The notes under the pieces were generated by a model. That model was not told the DNA's origin and did not search any database. It was given only the letters and a program-made list of their open reading frames with translations. This document shows, in pieces, positions 24,301-34,783 of a stretch of DNA of 64,000 bases (the stretch's first letter is position 1; every line of letters begins with the position of its first letter). A program made the position numbers and the translations under genes. The stretch is taken from NCBI GenBank assembly GCA_036873755.1, contig JAVTVY010017392.1, positions 248,001 through 312,000 of the forward strand. Direction: 5' to 3'. The stretch is from Hanleya hanleyi (lineage: Eukaryota; Mollusca; Polyplacophora; Lepidopleurida; Hanleyidae).

Positions 24301-27300
24301 TATGCTCACTATATGTAGAACGAAACATTTGTCAACGTGTAATTCAGCCAGAGAACTTGTCTCTAATGCTTCAAAATTAAGAAACGTTGAGAGTTGTAAC
24401 TTCGTGCATTTATAGCTCATCATATTTGGGTAATTGTGATTTAATAGCGTAAACATGGAAGCAGACTATCATGGCTAAACTCCAACTATATGACATGAGG
24501 GTGTAACTGGAAAGTTGTGTTATTATCCTATTTATTGAAAACAAATTCCAACGTAAAATGCCCAACACTATTTTATCTCAAATCAGACATATCTTCTCTG
24601 AAATTTTTTATTGTTAGAATATTAAGTCAGCGGAAACGCCATCTTGGAATTTGCCACATTTTCCTAAACCCGAGATACAATGTTTCAGCTTCCTTGCCTC
24701 AAACATAATGAAAATTATGTAGCTAATGGGAGGCTAACTATTCTTTCAATAATAATATTCCCACACAGATGTCCACGGTTGCAATAGAACTAACCCGAGC
24801 AATAGGAAGAAGAAGACTGTCGCTCCAAGGCCAAATATCGATAAGGATAAACCGCCCAGAGTTATCACTGACAACACTTTCTCATGGACAGGATCCTCCA
24901 CTCCAGGTAGGCTCTGTGGAAAATGTAAAATGGATTTCGAAATGCCACTATTAAGTTATAACTTTAGTATATCGCGTCATGCACCAAGCGGTGTGTTATC
25001 ATGGACCAGATTAAACGTAACATTAACACGGTGGTGAAAAACGATGCCGGCGGGCTGACAAGGGGTCATATGACCACACAGACAAATATATTGATTGCAT
25101 ATTTCTAAACATCACAGGAACCGTAAGTGATACTTGTGCTGATTTATATCCCAGTCACGCTTTGATTGTAGCTGTTCATGTGGACATATTGAATTGACAT
25201 GACCACGCTGTCCCTAGTACCGACTTGAACGGTATATTAGACACAAATATTTCAAAGCCATGGTGTAATACCCCTGTCGAGTCATCTGGTGGAAAATGAT
25301 GAACTATGTGACTGCCGGATAGCGAAAAACGGCCCAAACGAAGGAGTATTTATTGAATGCAAGTTCGTATTCAGAACAAATACCTGTGAGGTCCGAGTCC
25401 GACCAAGCGCTCCATTTTCAACAATGTTTACAAGTCACAAAACTACAATCACATTTATTGACTTTATCCAGGTCCTGTGGAATATCGCCAATGATACCAT
25501 AGTACGTTATACCTTCGGCATTAATATATCCATCGTATTCCAAAAGGTTATCAAACATAGCTACCGTAGATTACGCCCGTACTATCATCCTAAGCGGTCA
25601 CTCATAACAAGGTAATTTTCCACCAATAAATCAACACGGAATGTGTCATTTTCAGACCGCCAATCAGATTCCGGCTTACTTCGCACGCACGAATCACCAC
25701 TGGTGTTCAGTAAATCCGCAAATGGTGATGTTGAAAAATAGAGAGTTAATGTAGAAGGAAATTCTTATGCTGTGGCGATCGCTTTGGCATAGACTTTTAT
25801 AGATGAAGTACGATACGCTGATCAGATCTAGGATATTTTGACCTAAAAAAATAGCATATTGCGGGGATCAAGCTGAGGTCAAGGTCATTATAGTTCCGGC
25901 AAATGTCACACATCAGTCACGTTCTCTACATACTTGTTCCTCTAACAAAAAACATGATTAAAATTTGCCACCTCGAGTGGTACCGATCAGTGAAAATTGG
26001 GGTCTTGGCCCTTTGAATACAGTGATGAGAAGTGTTGTCCGGAGATTTTGACGTAACTGGAGCAGAAATTCGAACCTATTCAGGGGAAATTTTTGAATCA
26101 GGGGAGATAACCAGAAATTGGGCAACCAGAGTTGTGAGACCCCGTCAGAGTTGTCTTACTTGCGTCTAGACTGCATAGATGGCAGCACGATCGATGCTGT
26201 ACGGAGATTTCCCAAAGCAAGAGCCGCCATTTTATTTGTTTTGAAATTGCGGAAAATACTGAACACGAAAAGCTCGAACCTGGGATGGCATTGATGATAG
26301 ACTCGTTTGCATAACAATTGGAGCGATATGCAATAGGTAGGAAAAAATGACGACGTCTGGCGACTAAAAGCAACCATATGACTCTACAGGAAGGAATTCG
26401 TCGACATCGAACATTCAGACCCGAAAATAAGGAGGAATCTTGGACGTACGAAGTCACAGCACCTATGGGTTATGTTTATTGCATATTTCGTCCAAGCAGG
26501 TATATTAGAGTATTTTAAACCTTGCCTAGTATGGTCTGACAAGTGGTGCAGTGGATAACGCTCTCACATTTGCAGCGTGCAGCGAGAGTTCGACTCCTGC
26601 TAGGGCAGGAGGGATTCTCATTTTCTTGCTGTATTGCTATGGGGATTATAACCCATATAGCTGCTATACCCTTGACCTCCAAGGTCAATTGCCCGCCGGA
26701 TATGACCGGATATGACCGGTCATTGCCGGAGAAACGCGGACTTTGCCAAAGATTCCGGAGCATTGCCGAAGATTCCAGGAGATTCGTTGACACGTGACTG
26801 CTTTCTCTCCGCGGAAGTGACCGTATCACCGCCAGGCATGACCGCATCACCACAAATACCGCGGGGAATGCACCTCAGGGATCACTTCCGGTCACGTGAT
26901 CTTTGCTAGACACATAATGACCTTGACCTCCGCTTGACCTTCGCATTATGCAATTTTTTTAGGTCAATGGACCTCAATTCCCACTTTTAGCTTTTACTAC
27001 TAGTCCCGTACAATATAATTATACACAAGTGTAGAAATTATATTATATAAAAAATAATTGCGTGGACCGTTTGGTGGGAAGGGAAACCGGGGTGATTTTC
27101 ATATTCCCAAGCTTAGAGATCGACAACGACTTAGTGAGAGCTCGTATCCTTCCCTGGTGTGCCATATCATGCCGATATTTTAGAATAGCTGGTCGGGTGA
27201 GCATTTCAGTTTTTGCTTCTGCTAAATTTAATATACTTACAATAAGAATTGCAAAATTGGTCAGATGGTTACACATGCATACAAAACGTCCATCTTCGGA

Positions 27301-30300
27301 TCTGTTCAGATAACACCCTTCAGATGACCAACCTCCTCTATCAGAGTTCAAGGTCAAATTCCAGTACACGCATTCTGTGGATGAATCGCCAGTTGATACC
27401 TGGAATACACAAATGGGCAGTTTTATAGCGTATTTCGAAGACGTTTTCGATGCTCTTAGATGTCCCCCCCCCCCTCAACCAGGCGCCATCGATACTCTTC
27501 CATTAACATCAGAAGAGTTATTTATTTGAGCTGTCATCAAAGGTTCCCGAGTTAACGTATCCTAGCCGGTGCTAGGAACGATGTGCCCTTACAGAAATTT
27601 AAGATTGCAACTAGCGAACACAGGCTTACCTTAAGCTAACATGCCTCCAATAAGCTTGCGCCGCTTGAGGCAAGCTAGCACAAGACTGCAGCAAGCTTGT
27701 GCCGGTGTGATGGATAAGAATGTCCTGGTGATTAGTGTCCCTTTTCATATCCTTTTCTATTGCAACCAAGGGCGGACACTTGTCCTCAATGTGGAGAAAC
27801 GTGTCCTAGCTGGGTTAGAAGATAGAAGCCGGACAATCTCAGCCACCGGACACTGTTAGCCTCCACACCGGCTCACACGAAGCTAGCATAAGACTGCAGC
27901 AAGCTTATGCAAGCTAACAATATAGCTAGGTCTGCCAAGGATTGTGAGCTTGCACCTTGGCATGGCAAGCTAGCGCAAGCCTGCGATTTTTTCAGGCACA
28001 CTAGCGTAAGCCTGCAATATTTGCAAGCAAACTAGCAAGATTGCCACATTTCTAGACAACCTACAGTGTATACTGAACTGTAATTGGCGAGATTGCGCAA
28101 GGTCGCACCAAGGGCAGAAAGTACATACTTATAGAAGATGGTTTTTATTTAATGTCCAGCATGGGAGCACTGATATCCATGGGAACCAGCTCTCTCTAGC
28201 ACGGGTGTAATATCAGATGACCAACATCAGACCACCTGGTCTTCAGCAGGTCAAGACACTTTTCAGTTTGGCTCTTTGATTTTCTTCTCTCCACTAACAC
28301 TAGTGTGGTTTCCAATGCACATGGTGGATAGTGCTACGTACCATGTTTCATGCGGTTACAATGAGTTATGGACACCAACATTCAAGCTGACAGAACTACG
28401 GAGAAATATGTTACATTTAGTGTAGTTTTTGGTGGAAGCTCAGGGAAAGCAAAGTTTTATAGACTGACATACGCTTGCAAGTACAGCAAGTCAAGACGTT
28501 GGGGAGGACAAAAATGTTTAGCTTGCTGCCAAGCTCAAGGTAAGAAAATACTTCCTTAATCTTCAATCATCAAGTTTACATGTAATCTGTAAAATCTGGT
28601 TTTAGCATAAATACACTGTTTTACTGTCCTGATTGTTGCTTTTAAAGTCCTATCCAACGTTTAACTGTCTTTTTTTATAGATCATACTCACATAAGCACC
28701 ATTATCCGTCTTAAAGGTCAATTCTAGATGTCTAACTGAATTGCACATGTACCTTATTTTTAATATTTATGATAAGCATATAATAACTGTAAATATTTTT
28801 ATTCTCTGTTATTTTTTATTTATATTTTAGTGTTTAGCTCAGATATATTAGCTTCTGTCAGCTAGCGTTACCATATTGTAATTCTGAGGATAAATAAATA
28901 TTGTATTGTATTGTATTGTATTGATGTAAATGTATTTATAATTTAGTCTGGGGAGCAGAATACAGTTTATATTGAAAAAAGTTTGTTGGATTCAGGATCA
29001 AGTATGTGCAGGCTGATATATTTTTCACAAGTAACTTATTGAGCCTACAACAGTCAGATTATTCATTTAATGCAACAAAAAATGCATACTTTTACCATAC
29101 TATTGTTACTAATATCTATATAATACAGATCTCTGTGCCCAGACAGAAAATCTGCCTTGAAAATCTGTTGGAAACTTTTTTTTTATTTTAATTTATCTAT
29201 TTTCATAGCCCGAATTTACATCCTGGGGCGAAATTCCAAGACTATACATGTATATAATACAACCAGGGATACAGAATGAGATGAAAATGCCAGTGAAAAT
29301 TAAATTACACTCATGATATTTAGACAATTGCCAAGCTTATACATAAATATTTCGAATGTCGCACACAAGATTTATGTAAAAACGACGGCTATCTGATGAA
29401 TGCTGGTTTAGACTAGAGGTTCCGCTTTGACCCTTGAGTTGCCGCTCCGACATAAAGCCTATGCTGGTCGTTTTTTTAAGCAAAAACATACGTCTCCCCC
29501 AACCCCCCACCTTGCCTTGAGTGCGCACATAATTTAAGGCAAAGTGCTATTAAATGAATGTAGAAATAAGTATCCTAAACAAAGCTGCGCATCTAAAAAT
29601 ATTAATTGCAAAGAGGCGATTTTCATTGTTGCAGTAACCCAGTGAGGAGTCGGGATTTATATAGCAATGAGTGGATTGCCGACATCTACAGCATCCAACA
29701 AATGTGAAATCCATGTAATTGTGAAGATTCAATTATTTTGAAACTGATTACATTATATGAAAGATGCAAAACATACGAGATAGTATAGTACACATGCTGT
29801 ACCGTATAGAAGTTTCATGCATTTGCCTTCAGTAGTTTCCAAGATATGGAGTGAACAAAAATTGGACAGACAGATACAATGTAAGCACATTTTGCATGGA
29901 CCCACGCAAGTACTAGCTCACACCAAAACGCCACCCCTATAGTATACATGCTGTACCGTATAGAAGTTTCATGCATCTGCCTTCAGTAGTTTCCAAGACA
30001 TGGAGTGAACAAAAATTGGACAGACAGATACAATGTAAGCACATTTTGCATGGACCAACGCAAGTACTAGCTCACACCAAAACGCCACCCCTATAGTATA
30101 CATGCTGTACCGTATAGAAGTTTCATGCATCTGCCTTTAGTAGTTTCCAAGATATGGAGTGAACAAAAATTGGACAGACAGATACAATGTAAGCACATTT
30201 TTCCAAGTTTGATGAAATTCTGTCCAGTAGTTCTTCAGATATCTTGCAGAAAGGGCCTGTATATACATGTACAAATACATGGACAGACGGACGGACACCG

Positions 30301-33300
30301 AACATGGACGAAAGCACACACGAACTAAAACCTAATCAGATGAGAGGGCTATCCCAATAAAGCTTCCATCCAAGTTTGATGAAATTCTGTCAAGTAATTC
30401 TCTAGATATCTTGCAGACAAGGCCTGTATATACATGTACAAGTAGATGGACGGATAGACGGACACCGGACACGGATGAATGCACGCACACCAAACCCTAA
30501 TCAAATGAGGGGGCTATCCCACTGAAGCTTCCATCCAAGTTTGGTGAAATTCCGTCCAGTAGTTCTCAAGATATCTTGCAGACAAGGCCTGTAAATACAT
30601 GTACAAGTAGATGGACGGACGGACACCGGACACGGATGAATGCACGCACACACACCAAAGCCTAATCAAATGAGGGGGCTATCCCACTGAAGCTTCCATC
30701 CAAGTGTGGTGAAATTCCGTCCAGTAGTTCTCACGATATCTTGCAGACAAGGCCTGTATATACATGTACAAGTAGATGGACGGACGGACGGACACCGGAC
30801 ATGGATGAACGCACGCACACACACCAAAACCTAATCAAATGAGGGGGCTATCCCAATGAAGCTTCCATCCAAGTTTGATGAAATTCCATCCAGTAGTTCT
30901 CAAGATATCTTGCAGACAAGGCAAGGGGACGGACAGACATCCATCCATCCAGACAGACAGACAGACAGCACAAACACTAGATAGTTGGGGGAGACATAAT
31001 GATTATATTTGAAAGGAAGCATTGTGGAATATGATTGGCTGTATATAGGACAAATGTTCTATGATTCGGGGGTGTATTTTCAACTTTAGAGAGAATCAGC
31101 AAGGGAATGATTCCACACTCGAAATAGTCGGTCGCTGACAGGCAGAACCAATCGAAACTTCCGTAACACGATTTGATTGTCAATATTCCTCTGTTCGGAT
31201 TGGGCTAGGTTATGGCCTGCTCATGAGTAATGCAGTCGGACACTTGTGCTCCTGCACTCGTGGGAAAAATGGAGTTTACATCACGTGATATCTTCCCTGA
31301 AGCGTGTGGTTGGTCAATTCAAATCTTCAGTTAAAAATCGCCCATAAAGGAAATTGAAAGAACGTTCAGCAAGAGATTCTTGAAAGGTTCATTATTAATT
31401 GATGTATTTATTGATGTAGTATGCAATATTCAACTTGTCAACAATGTGATTTCAAATTTCCCGGAATTATTGTGCAAGACAAAACACGAAAAACAACAAC
31501 ATAAAAACACTCACCAATGGCTTGAATACGATGCGTACACTCTCTTCTTCTGACAAGTCTGTTAAAGGGGTCTTTCCAAGACTAGCAGAGATAACTACAC
31601 TATTCACAGAGTCGTTTTTCTTCCGGTCTCGAGGGCGGGTGTTGAAAAGTTTGTCATCTCTATGTAGAACAAAGGACATCCTGACTTTTCCGGGTGATCC
31701 TGAAACAGTAAGTATATTACGATGTTCATAACAAGAGTTATTGATATTTCTCAAGAACAAGCACTCTTCATATGCTTTACTATTCTTTAATAAGATTCAC
31801 GCACTGGCACAATACTTTCCGATGAGTTTAATGATGTCCGCTGGTGGTAAATCAAAGTAATTAACTTTTTGAATAACGTGTATTGTTGCATTCATAATTG
31901 TGTAATACTTTTTCCTATATTCTAACTGTTTGAAGATAATGACAATGTCTATCAAAATGAAATTTGATGCATATTGCTGTGCAAAATTCTTGGCTAGAAG
32001 TCTTCTAAAGGAAATCCCTATCTCTTAACCTGGGAAAGGAAGATAACCTAATGGGGGAAACAGGCAAAAACATGGGAAATTGCCACCAAAGCCAAAGCCA
32101 CCGGCGGACTACCTTAATACAAAATATATAAACAATAAGCTCCTATATATAAACACGAAGACACTAATACACAATACACTTACTTTCTTTGATTTCATTT
32201 ACCACTGAGGCATTCAGAAATACGGCCGTTCCAATTCTGCTAGTGTCCACAGTTTCATCACCATGGGAAAAGCTGACCGAGTCTGTGCCCGTTATGCTAT
32301 CAGTGAAATTCATGCGTTCTGGCACAACATTGATGCCTGTAAGAAGAAGATCCTCGTCAAGATCCCACATCCACAGAGCTAAGTGCTGGCCTATTTGGCT
32401 GAAGTTTGTTCTAGTCGACAACTTGACTGCGAGGGTGTACTTCTCCAAGGATTCGATCATCCTAGGTAAGGATAGAAATAAGATAATGTCAGCGGGCAAC
32501 CTGGTATAAAACAACCAAGTTGAGGCATAGGAAAGCGATGGAAGATAAAATATAGATATTACGTTGAATTATACAAAACATCCCGAGATACATGTATACT
32601 TGCAAAAGGATAAAGAGATCCACACGTATGTGTAGGCGATGGATATGACATTCAGTGTTCAGTCTTAGTCCACAAAACAATGGTCAGAGTCACTGGTCGA
32701 AACACCTTTTTTCGTACGACAATTAGGATAAATCTGGAACTAATATATAAAAGGTGAACTAGCTTTTCCAATAGCAAAACCTTAAAAAAAAAAAAAAAAA
32801 TCTACGACAAGTGACGCAGCACAGGCCTACGCCCTAAGCCTCAAAATAAAATCTTTATATAAGACATCACATGAAGCCAGAGACGTAGAAACTTTGAACC
32901 AAATTCTCCTCTTTTATTCAAATTGTCGAGTGGTGGTGTCGTATCCTCCGAGTTCCGCGTGCTCAAGAGTTCAGGCCGGAACTTGCACTACATTAATTAC
33001 TCAGACTTCCCCCCATACTCAGAATCCGTATAGGCCCGCATACTGAGAGTTCCGCTATACTGATAGTTCATATTAGAGTAGGCGGGTATTTTTCTCTGTT
33101 CTGGACAATATAATTGTAATAACCTGGACAATGTAATTGTAATAACCTCATGGAAAGAGCGTATTCTATGAAATGCATCCACTAAAATCTGTACTCTGTT
33201 TGGTAAGGTTACATTCTAGGTTAACGGGAGATAAACGCCTCACATCTGTATGAGCGGCCTGGCTGTGGACGATGAAGGAAAATAAAGCGAACGAGCTGCG

Positions 33301-34783
33301 AAGTTCACATTTGCCGAGCACACATGCGGCGTATGAGCCAAGATAAATTACGAGTAGGCCAATAAATACGAGGAATTGTAGTATTCCGAACAGTACAAAA
33401 ATCACAAATCACATCAAGTTCTTGTTGGAACATTTTCACCTTAGAACTTTGAGTATATGACACCAGCATAGATAACAGTCACAGGTGATGGATAGAGTAC
33501 GCTCTCCCAACCTATTTCCTATTGTCCCAAGCCCATTCGCCTCTTCGAGAACAGTTACGTTGGCGCTGAGTGTGTTGTCAACTAGTTCAATCAGTTTCGC
33601 TCCCACCTGATGGTGAAAACAAAGTTCATGTTAGTTGCATTCATGACAGATGCGGATGGATGAAACTTACAAAAAGAAACCAATACGGACCCGAATTGTA
33701 TTCGAAATCATTACTGGAGTATCAATCAGCAGTTTAAATTTAAATAATAATAGTGTGTTGTCAACTAGTTCAATCAGTTTCGCTCCCACCTGATGGTGAA
33801 AACAAAGTTCATGTTAGTTGCATTCATGACAGATGCGGATGGATGAAACTTACAAAAAGAAACCAATACGGACCCGAATTGTATTCGAAATCATTACTGG
33901 AGTATCAATCAGCAGTTTAAATTTAAATAATAAACATGTCATTAACTTGTTTATTGAACTTATTATCTGAATTCGATATCAGCCCATTAGACATCTGAAG
34001 ACAATCATTGCACACCTTCGAACAAACGTTTTTTCGTCAGCTCGTTCACATCACATGTACTTTCAAAAATTCAACATGTTACTGCTATGATGTACGGTGT
34101 AAGTGTGTCTGTATCTGGACCTCAGAAATTGTAATCAGAAACGGATCGGACACACACATTCCCAATGCAGTTGGGAATTCAGACATATTCTTGTTTGAGT
34201 GGATTTCCAAAAATGCAACAGCAACAACAATAACTATGGCGATGATAAGACCGTCAAGAAAGTAAAAGTTTACGCTAGCCTGAGCGATTTCCCTGCCAAA
34301 TGTCGAGGTCGGTTTACAGGGTGAACCAGGCATTGAATTCCACCAAAAAGAATTCAAAGTCGAAAGTTAGAGAAATGTGATAACTTCTTTCCAGTAGCTG
34401 TGTTCTACTTTATAAAGTCATAAAGTGAAGCGAAAAATCCGAACCTCTTGAGAAGACATTCGGAAATCTGGCGTCTCCTAAAACATCATGGTCAATATAT
34501 TAACATAAATATGAAGAGGTAAGCTATCCAATAGTTCATCAGCTAACACTACGCAAACAACTGACAGGATTTGTGTCGAAATTAAATTAGTCAGCGAGCC
34601 TGCTTTGATACCCTATAGAAGGCGTGGCGAATAGATTAATAAACCTACCTCGATATCTATCGACTCGGGTTCAACAAGCTTCTCCAGAATTTCCGATAGA
34701 TAGACGACATCTACCGGTTGGAGAGTGGAGGCATTTTGAGATAGTGTGACGGCATAACTGACTGCGGTCAGGGTGGCATTTTC
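12139..34783 (-). CDS. Adhesion G protein-coupled receptor (GAIN-GPS-7TM), ten recognised exons, one frame break
   Basis: Ten minus-strand exons can be joined in order: 34783-34649, 33606-33512, 32461-32184, 31699-31515, 27399-27241, 24913-24795, 20319-20046, 18648-18564, 14954-14758 and 12359-12139. All have AG/GT boundaries. Codon phase is kept at every junction except for one base missing inside the 20.1-kb exon. The first five exons encode a GAIN-type domain ending in a GPS with the self-cleavage tripeptide HLT. The next five encode seven membrane segments typical of family B2 receptors, including the CW motif of the second extracellular loop. Such receptors are autoproteolysed cell-surface proteins that signal through G proteins via a tethered agonist. 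The N-terminal adhesion part and signal peptide are not securely located; candidate exons lie at 40.9-46.3 kb. The single frameshift makes it either a pseudogene or an assembly-error casualty. Confidence 0.88.
12543..12731 (+). CDS. Possible exon on the opposite strand inside a GPCR intron
   Basis: A plus-strand frame is open from 12543 and ends at an ACG/GTATGT donor at 12731. A possible acceptor (AAGCTGCAG) ends at 12585. The peptide looks protein-like (EFVAILRGTQMVFEITTVG, then KLYENLENTPKSRQFIT), but I do not recognise it. It could be a chance frame. Confidence 0.25.
12850..14757. other. GPCR intron DNA with an old MITE-like fragment
   Basis: At about 13490-13980 the sequence carries AAAATGGCGGGCATGCAGGGTACC, a TTCTTCTAA...CTGC stretch and a closing half similar in layout to the TTAA MITE at 42517-43086. 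From 13850 to 14570 many short AAAACC(C/T)(A/T)GGTTTT words recur in both orientations, a degenerate palindromic repeat. No gene was recognised. Confidence 0.4.
14758..14954 (-). CDS. GPCR exon: second extracellular loop, TM5 and start of TM6
   Basis: The acceptor TTCAG precedes CTGCTGG, which completes a Phe codon and gives the family-typical FCW motif. TM5 follows (YFAFMLPVGVIILINIATFV). A basic loop (RRSKSLKNTRRTHKD) comes next, then TM6 begins (LRILAAITCFLLFG). The exon ends at G/GTAAAT with one base carried to the last exon. Confidence 0.88.
15540..16180. repeat. Degenerate minisatellite (about 120-bp unit) with TTGACCTTTGAC words
   Basis: Four diverged copies of a phrase like CCAAAG(T/C)(T/C)TG(A/G)TA(A/C)CAATCC...AACCTGG...GAAG lie at about 15551, 15840, 15959 and 16095. 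They are separated by TGACCTTTTGACC-type words. It lies in a GPCR intron. Reading frames through it are not coding. Confidence 0.5.
16297..16399. repeat. Long hairpin with GC-rich tip
   Basis: Arms 16297-16339 and 16357-16399 are inverted copies. The inner 30 bp match perfectly (TAACTGTACATTCGTGAAAA and onward) and the outer part has a few mismatches. The 17-base loop itself folds as GGCGC-GAA-GCGCC. The words TGTACATTCGTGAAAAAGAAT are shared with the tandem units at 17.6-18.1 kb. Confidence 0.85.
17624..18132. repeat. Tandem duplication of 254 bp with nested 31-bp units
   Basis: Copies 17624-17877 and 17878-18132 differ at about one base (AAAAGACGG versus AAAAGGCGG). Each starts with a repeated 31-bp unit containing GAATGTACACTTGCTGTACATTC, which is itself a small hairpin. 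Such identity means a very recent duplication or an assembly duplication. Confidence 0.85.
18564..18648 (-). CDS. GPCR exon: TM4
   Basis: Acceptor CTTTATAG/GA. The first two bases complete the Gly of the GWG motif that ends the previous exon. The frame then reads IPFIPVVAVLAINNQLYY, a fourth membrane segment, and closes at CCCAAATT/GTAAGT with two bases carried over. Confidence 0.85.
18892..19036. repeat. 21-bp minisatellite in a GPCR intron
   Basis: About seven copies of AGTCTTTGATCAACTGTAGCC are present, one shortened. Each unit holds the palindrome TTGATCAA. Read on the minus strand it translates as a repeated LATVDQR peptide, which I take to be incidental. Confidence 0.85.
19248..19400 (-). 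repeat. Dispersed repeat, diverged copy
   Basis: TCTAATACCGCTCAAACCGGTGCTAGGGGTC...AAAAGCGTGGCTGAGATACG aligns with the reverse-oriented copy at 40331-40440. Upstream, at 19148-19180, a GAGAGAGAAGCGATCAAT block resembles part of the 650-892 repeat. Confidence 0.55.
20046..20319 (-). CDS. GPCR exon: TM2, TM3 and second intracellular loop, with a 1-base frame break
   Basis: The acceptor TTTTCAG opens RAGDHRKAFLNLAISLLTTW (TM2 start). TM3 follows (CHVVAILLHYFMVASFMWML). The frame then meets a stop soon after YLRLLNH. One frame over, the expected continuation is open (FVEPLKANIDRFMLKTMTLGW) and runs to the G/GTAAGG donor. One base is therefore missing at about 20110-20114. With it restored in length, the phases of both neighbouring exons fit; without it they do not. 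Confidence 0.88.
20320..22248. other. GPCR intron DNA, nothing recognised
   Basis: No exon, RNA gene or clear repeat was recognised. Short frames on both strands (for example 21279-21533 minus) have no family features. Confidence 0.4.
22249..22690 (+). repeat. Dispersed repeat, long copy
   Basis: This is about 440 bp from CACATATAAGGGAAGTAGG to CAAAGACCAAAAGGTCTG. It matches 5602-5790 over its first part and 40118-40540 (inverted) over its whole length. It includes a duplicated phrase CAACTCGTA(T/C)A(T/C)TGG...ATTGGTGAGC. It has no coding content. Confidence 0.75.
23521..24243. mobile_element. Snapback (foldback) element with 8-bp target duplication, hAT-like, non-autonomous
   Basis: Almost the whole element is two inverted arms of about 330 bp meeting near 23880. 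The arms carry GTGTGGGCGGTGGTATTAG, ATATATAACCCCATGC, CGACGGGAATATATAAAG and CTCAATTCTGATTGGTCAG in opposite orientations. It is flanked by GGCAGTAC at 23513-23520 and 24244-24251. It starts CACCAGCC and ends GGCCTGTG. An 8-bp duplication and CA...TG ends fit hAT transposons. There is no transposase. It lies in a GPCR intron, between the TM1 and TM2 exons. Confidence 0.8.
24795..24913 (-). CDS. GPCR exon: linker after the GPS and TM1
   Basis: The acceptor TTTTCCACAG is followed by SLPGVEDPVHEKVLSVIT, then LGGLSLSIFGLGATVFFFLL (TM1). The exon ends GG/GTTAGT with two bases carried over. It follows the GPS exon in phase 0. Confidence 0.88.
25130..25270 (+). repeat. Dispersed repeat, diverged copy
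   Basis: CAGTCACGCTTTGATTGTAG...TGTTCATGTGGAC...GACCACGCTGTCCCTAGTACCG aligns with the core of the copies at 5.7 and 22.4 kb. Confidence 0.55.
26527..26605 (+). repeat. tRNA-derived SINE head (polymerase III A and B boxes)
   Basis: TGGTGCAGTGG (about 26541-26551) fits an A box and GTTCGACTCC (about 26588-26597) fits a B box, at normal tRNA spacing. The T-stem does not pair properly, so it is not a working tRNA gene. A SINE-like body with AGGTCA words and a GCGGAAGTGACC stretch follows to about 26930. Confidence 0.6.
27241..27399 (-). CDS. GPCR exon: GPCR proteolysis site (GPS)
   Basis: Acceptor GTGTATTCCAG. 53 codons encode a canonical GPS: CVYWNLTL, GGWSSEGCYL, then FVCMCNHLTNFAIL. The four Cys, the two Trp and the HL/T cleavage tripeptide are all present. 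Donor ATT/GTAAGT, phase 0. Confidence 0.93.
27640..28080. repeat. GCAAGCTAGC-type repeat array interrupted by a MITE
   Basis: Words such as GGCAAGCTAGCACAAGACTGCAGCAAGCTTG recur with variation. A 183-bp MITE (27703-27885) with TIRs GCCGGTGTG/CACACCGGC interrupts the array. The same MITE occurs at 57757-58256. Confidence 0.65.
28080..28925. other. GPCR intron DNA ending in a retroelement tail
   Basis: No coding domain was recognised. The stretch ends at about 28850-28923 with TAGCGTTACCATATTGTAATTCTGAGGATAAATAAATATTG and four copies of TATTG, the simple-repeat tail of a LINE. Confidence 0.4.
29785..30970. repeat. Two adjacent tandem arrays (about 154-bp and about 165-bp units)
   Basis: The first array has three copies of CATGCTGTACCGTATAGAAG...AGTGAACAAAAATTGGACAGACAG with period about 154 (29785-30205). 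The second has about five copies of CCAAGTTTGATGAAATTC(T/C)GTC...CGGACGGACACCGGACA with period about 165 (30203-30970). This type, with GGACGGACGGAC words, is widespread in marine invertebrate genomes. Frames through it are not genes. Confidence 0.85.
31515..31699 (-). CDS. GPCR exon: GAIN domain, third quarter
   Basis: Acceptor ACTGTTTCAG/GA. The peptide SPGKVRMSFVLHRDDKLF, then SVNSVVISASLG and EESVRIVFKPL, has the alternating beta-strand character of a GAIN domain just before the GPS. Donor TTG/GTGAGT, phase 0 into the GPS exon. Confidence 0.82.
32184..32461 (-). CDS. GPCR exon: GAIN domain, second quarter
   Basis: Acceptor CCTTACCTAG/G. The peptide begins MIESLEKYTLAVKLS, continues with acidic and hydrophobic strands and several Asn glycosylation motifs (NFT, NFS, NAS), and ends NEIKE at A/GTAAGT. 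It adds one base to the two left by the previous exon. Confidence 0.8.
33512..33606 (-). CDS. GPCR exon: GAIN helical part
   Basis: Acceptor CCATCAG/GTGGGAGCG. The peptide AKLIELVDNTLSANVTVL resembles the helical N-terminal part of GAIN domains. The assigned donor AATAG/GTTGGG is not a strong site but gives the right phase. The 3' exon sequence is partly duplicated just upstream (33752-33934). Confidence 0.72.
33569..33934. repeat. 183-bp tandem duplication covering part of a GPCR exon
   Basis: 33569-33751 and 33752-33934 are identical as far as I can read. The unit contains the acceptor and first 38 bases of the exon 33606-33512 plus upstream intron. The result is a second, truncated copy of the exon start with a working-looking acceptor. 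Confidence 0.85.
34649..34783 (-). CDS. GPCR exon: start of GAIN domain (most N-terminal secure exon)
   Basis: The acceptor TTCTGTCTGCAG opens 45 codons: ATLTAVSYAVTLSQNASTL, then a helix LSEILEKLVEPESIDIE. Donor GAG/GTAGGT, phase 0 into the 33.6-kb exon. Confidence 0.8.

Noticed and set aside
26527..26605. Functional tRNA gene
   Set aside because: The A and B boxes fit, but the T-stem and acceptor stem do not pair. I call it a SINE head instead.
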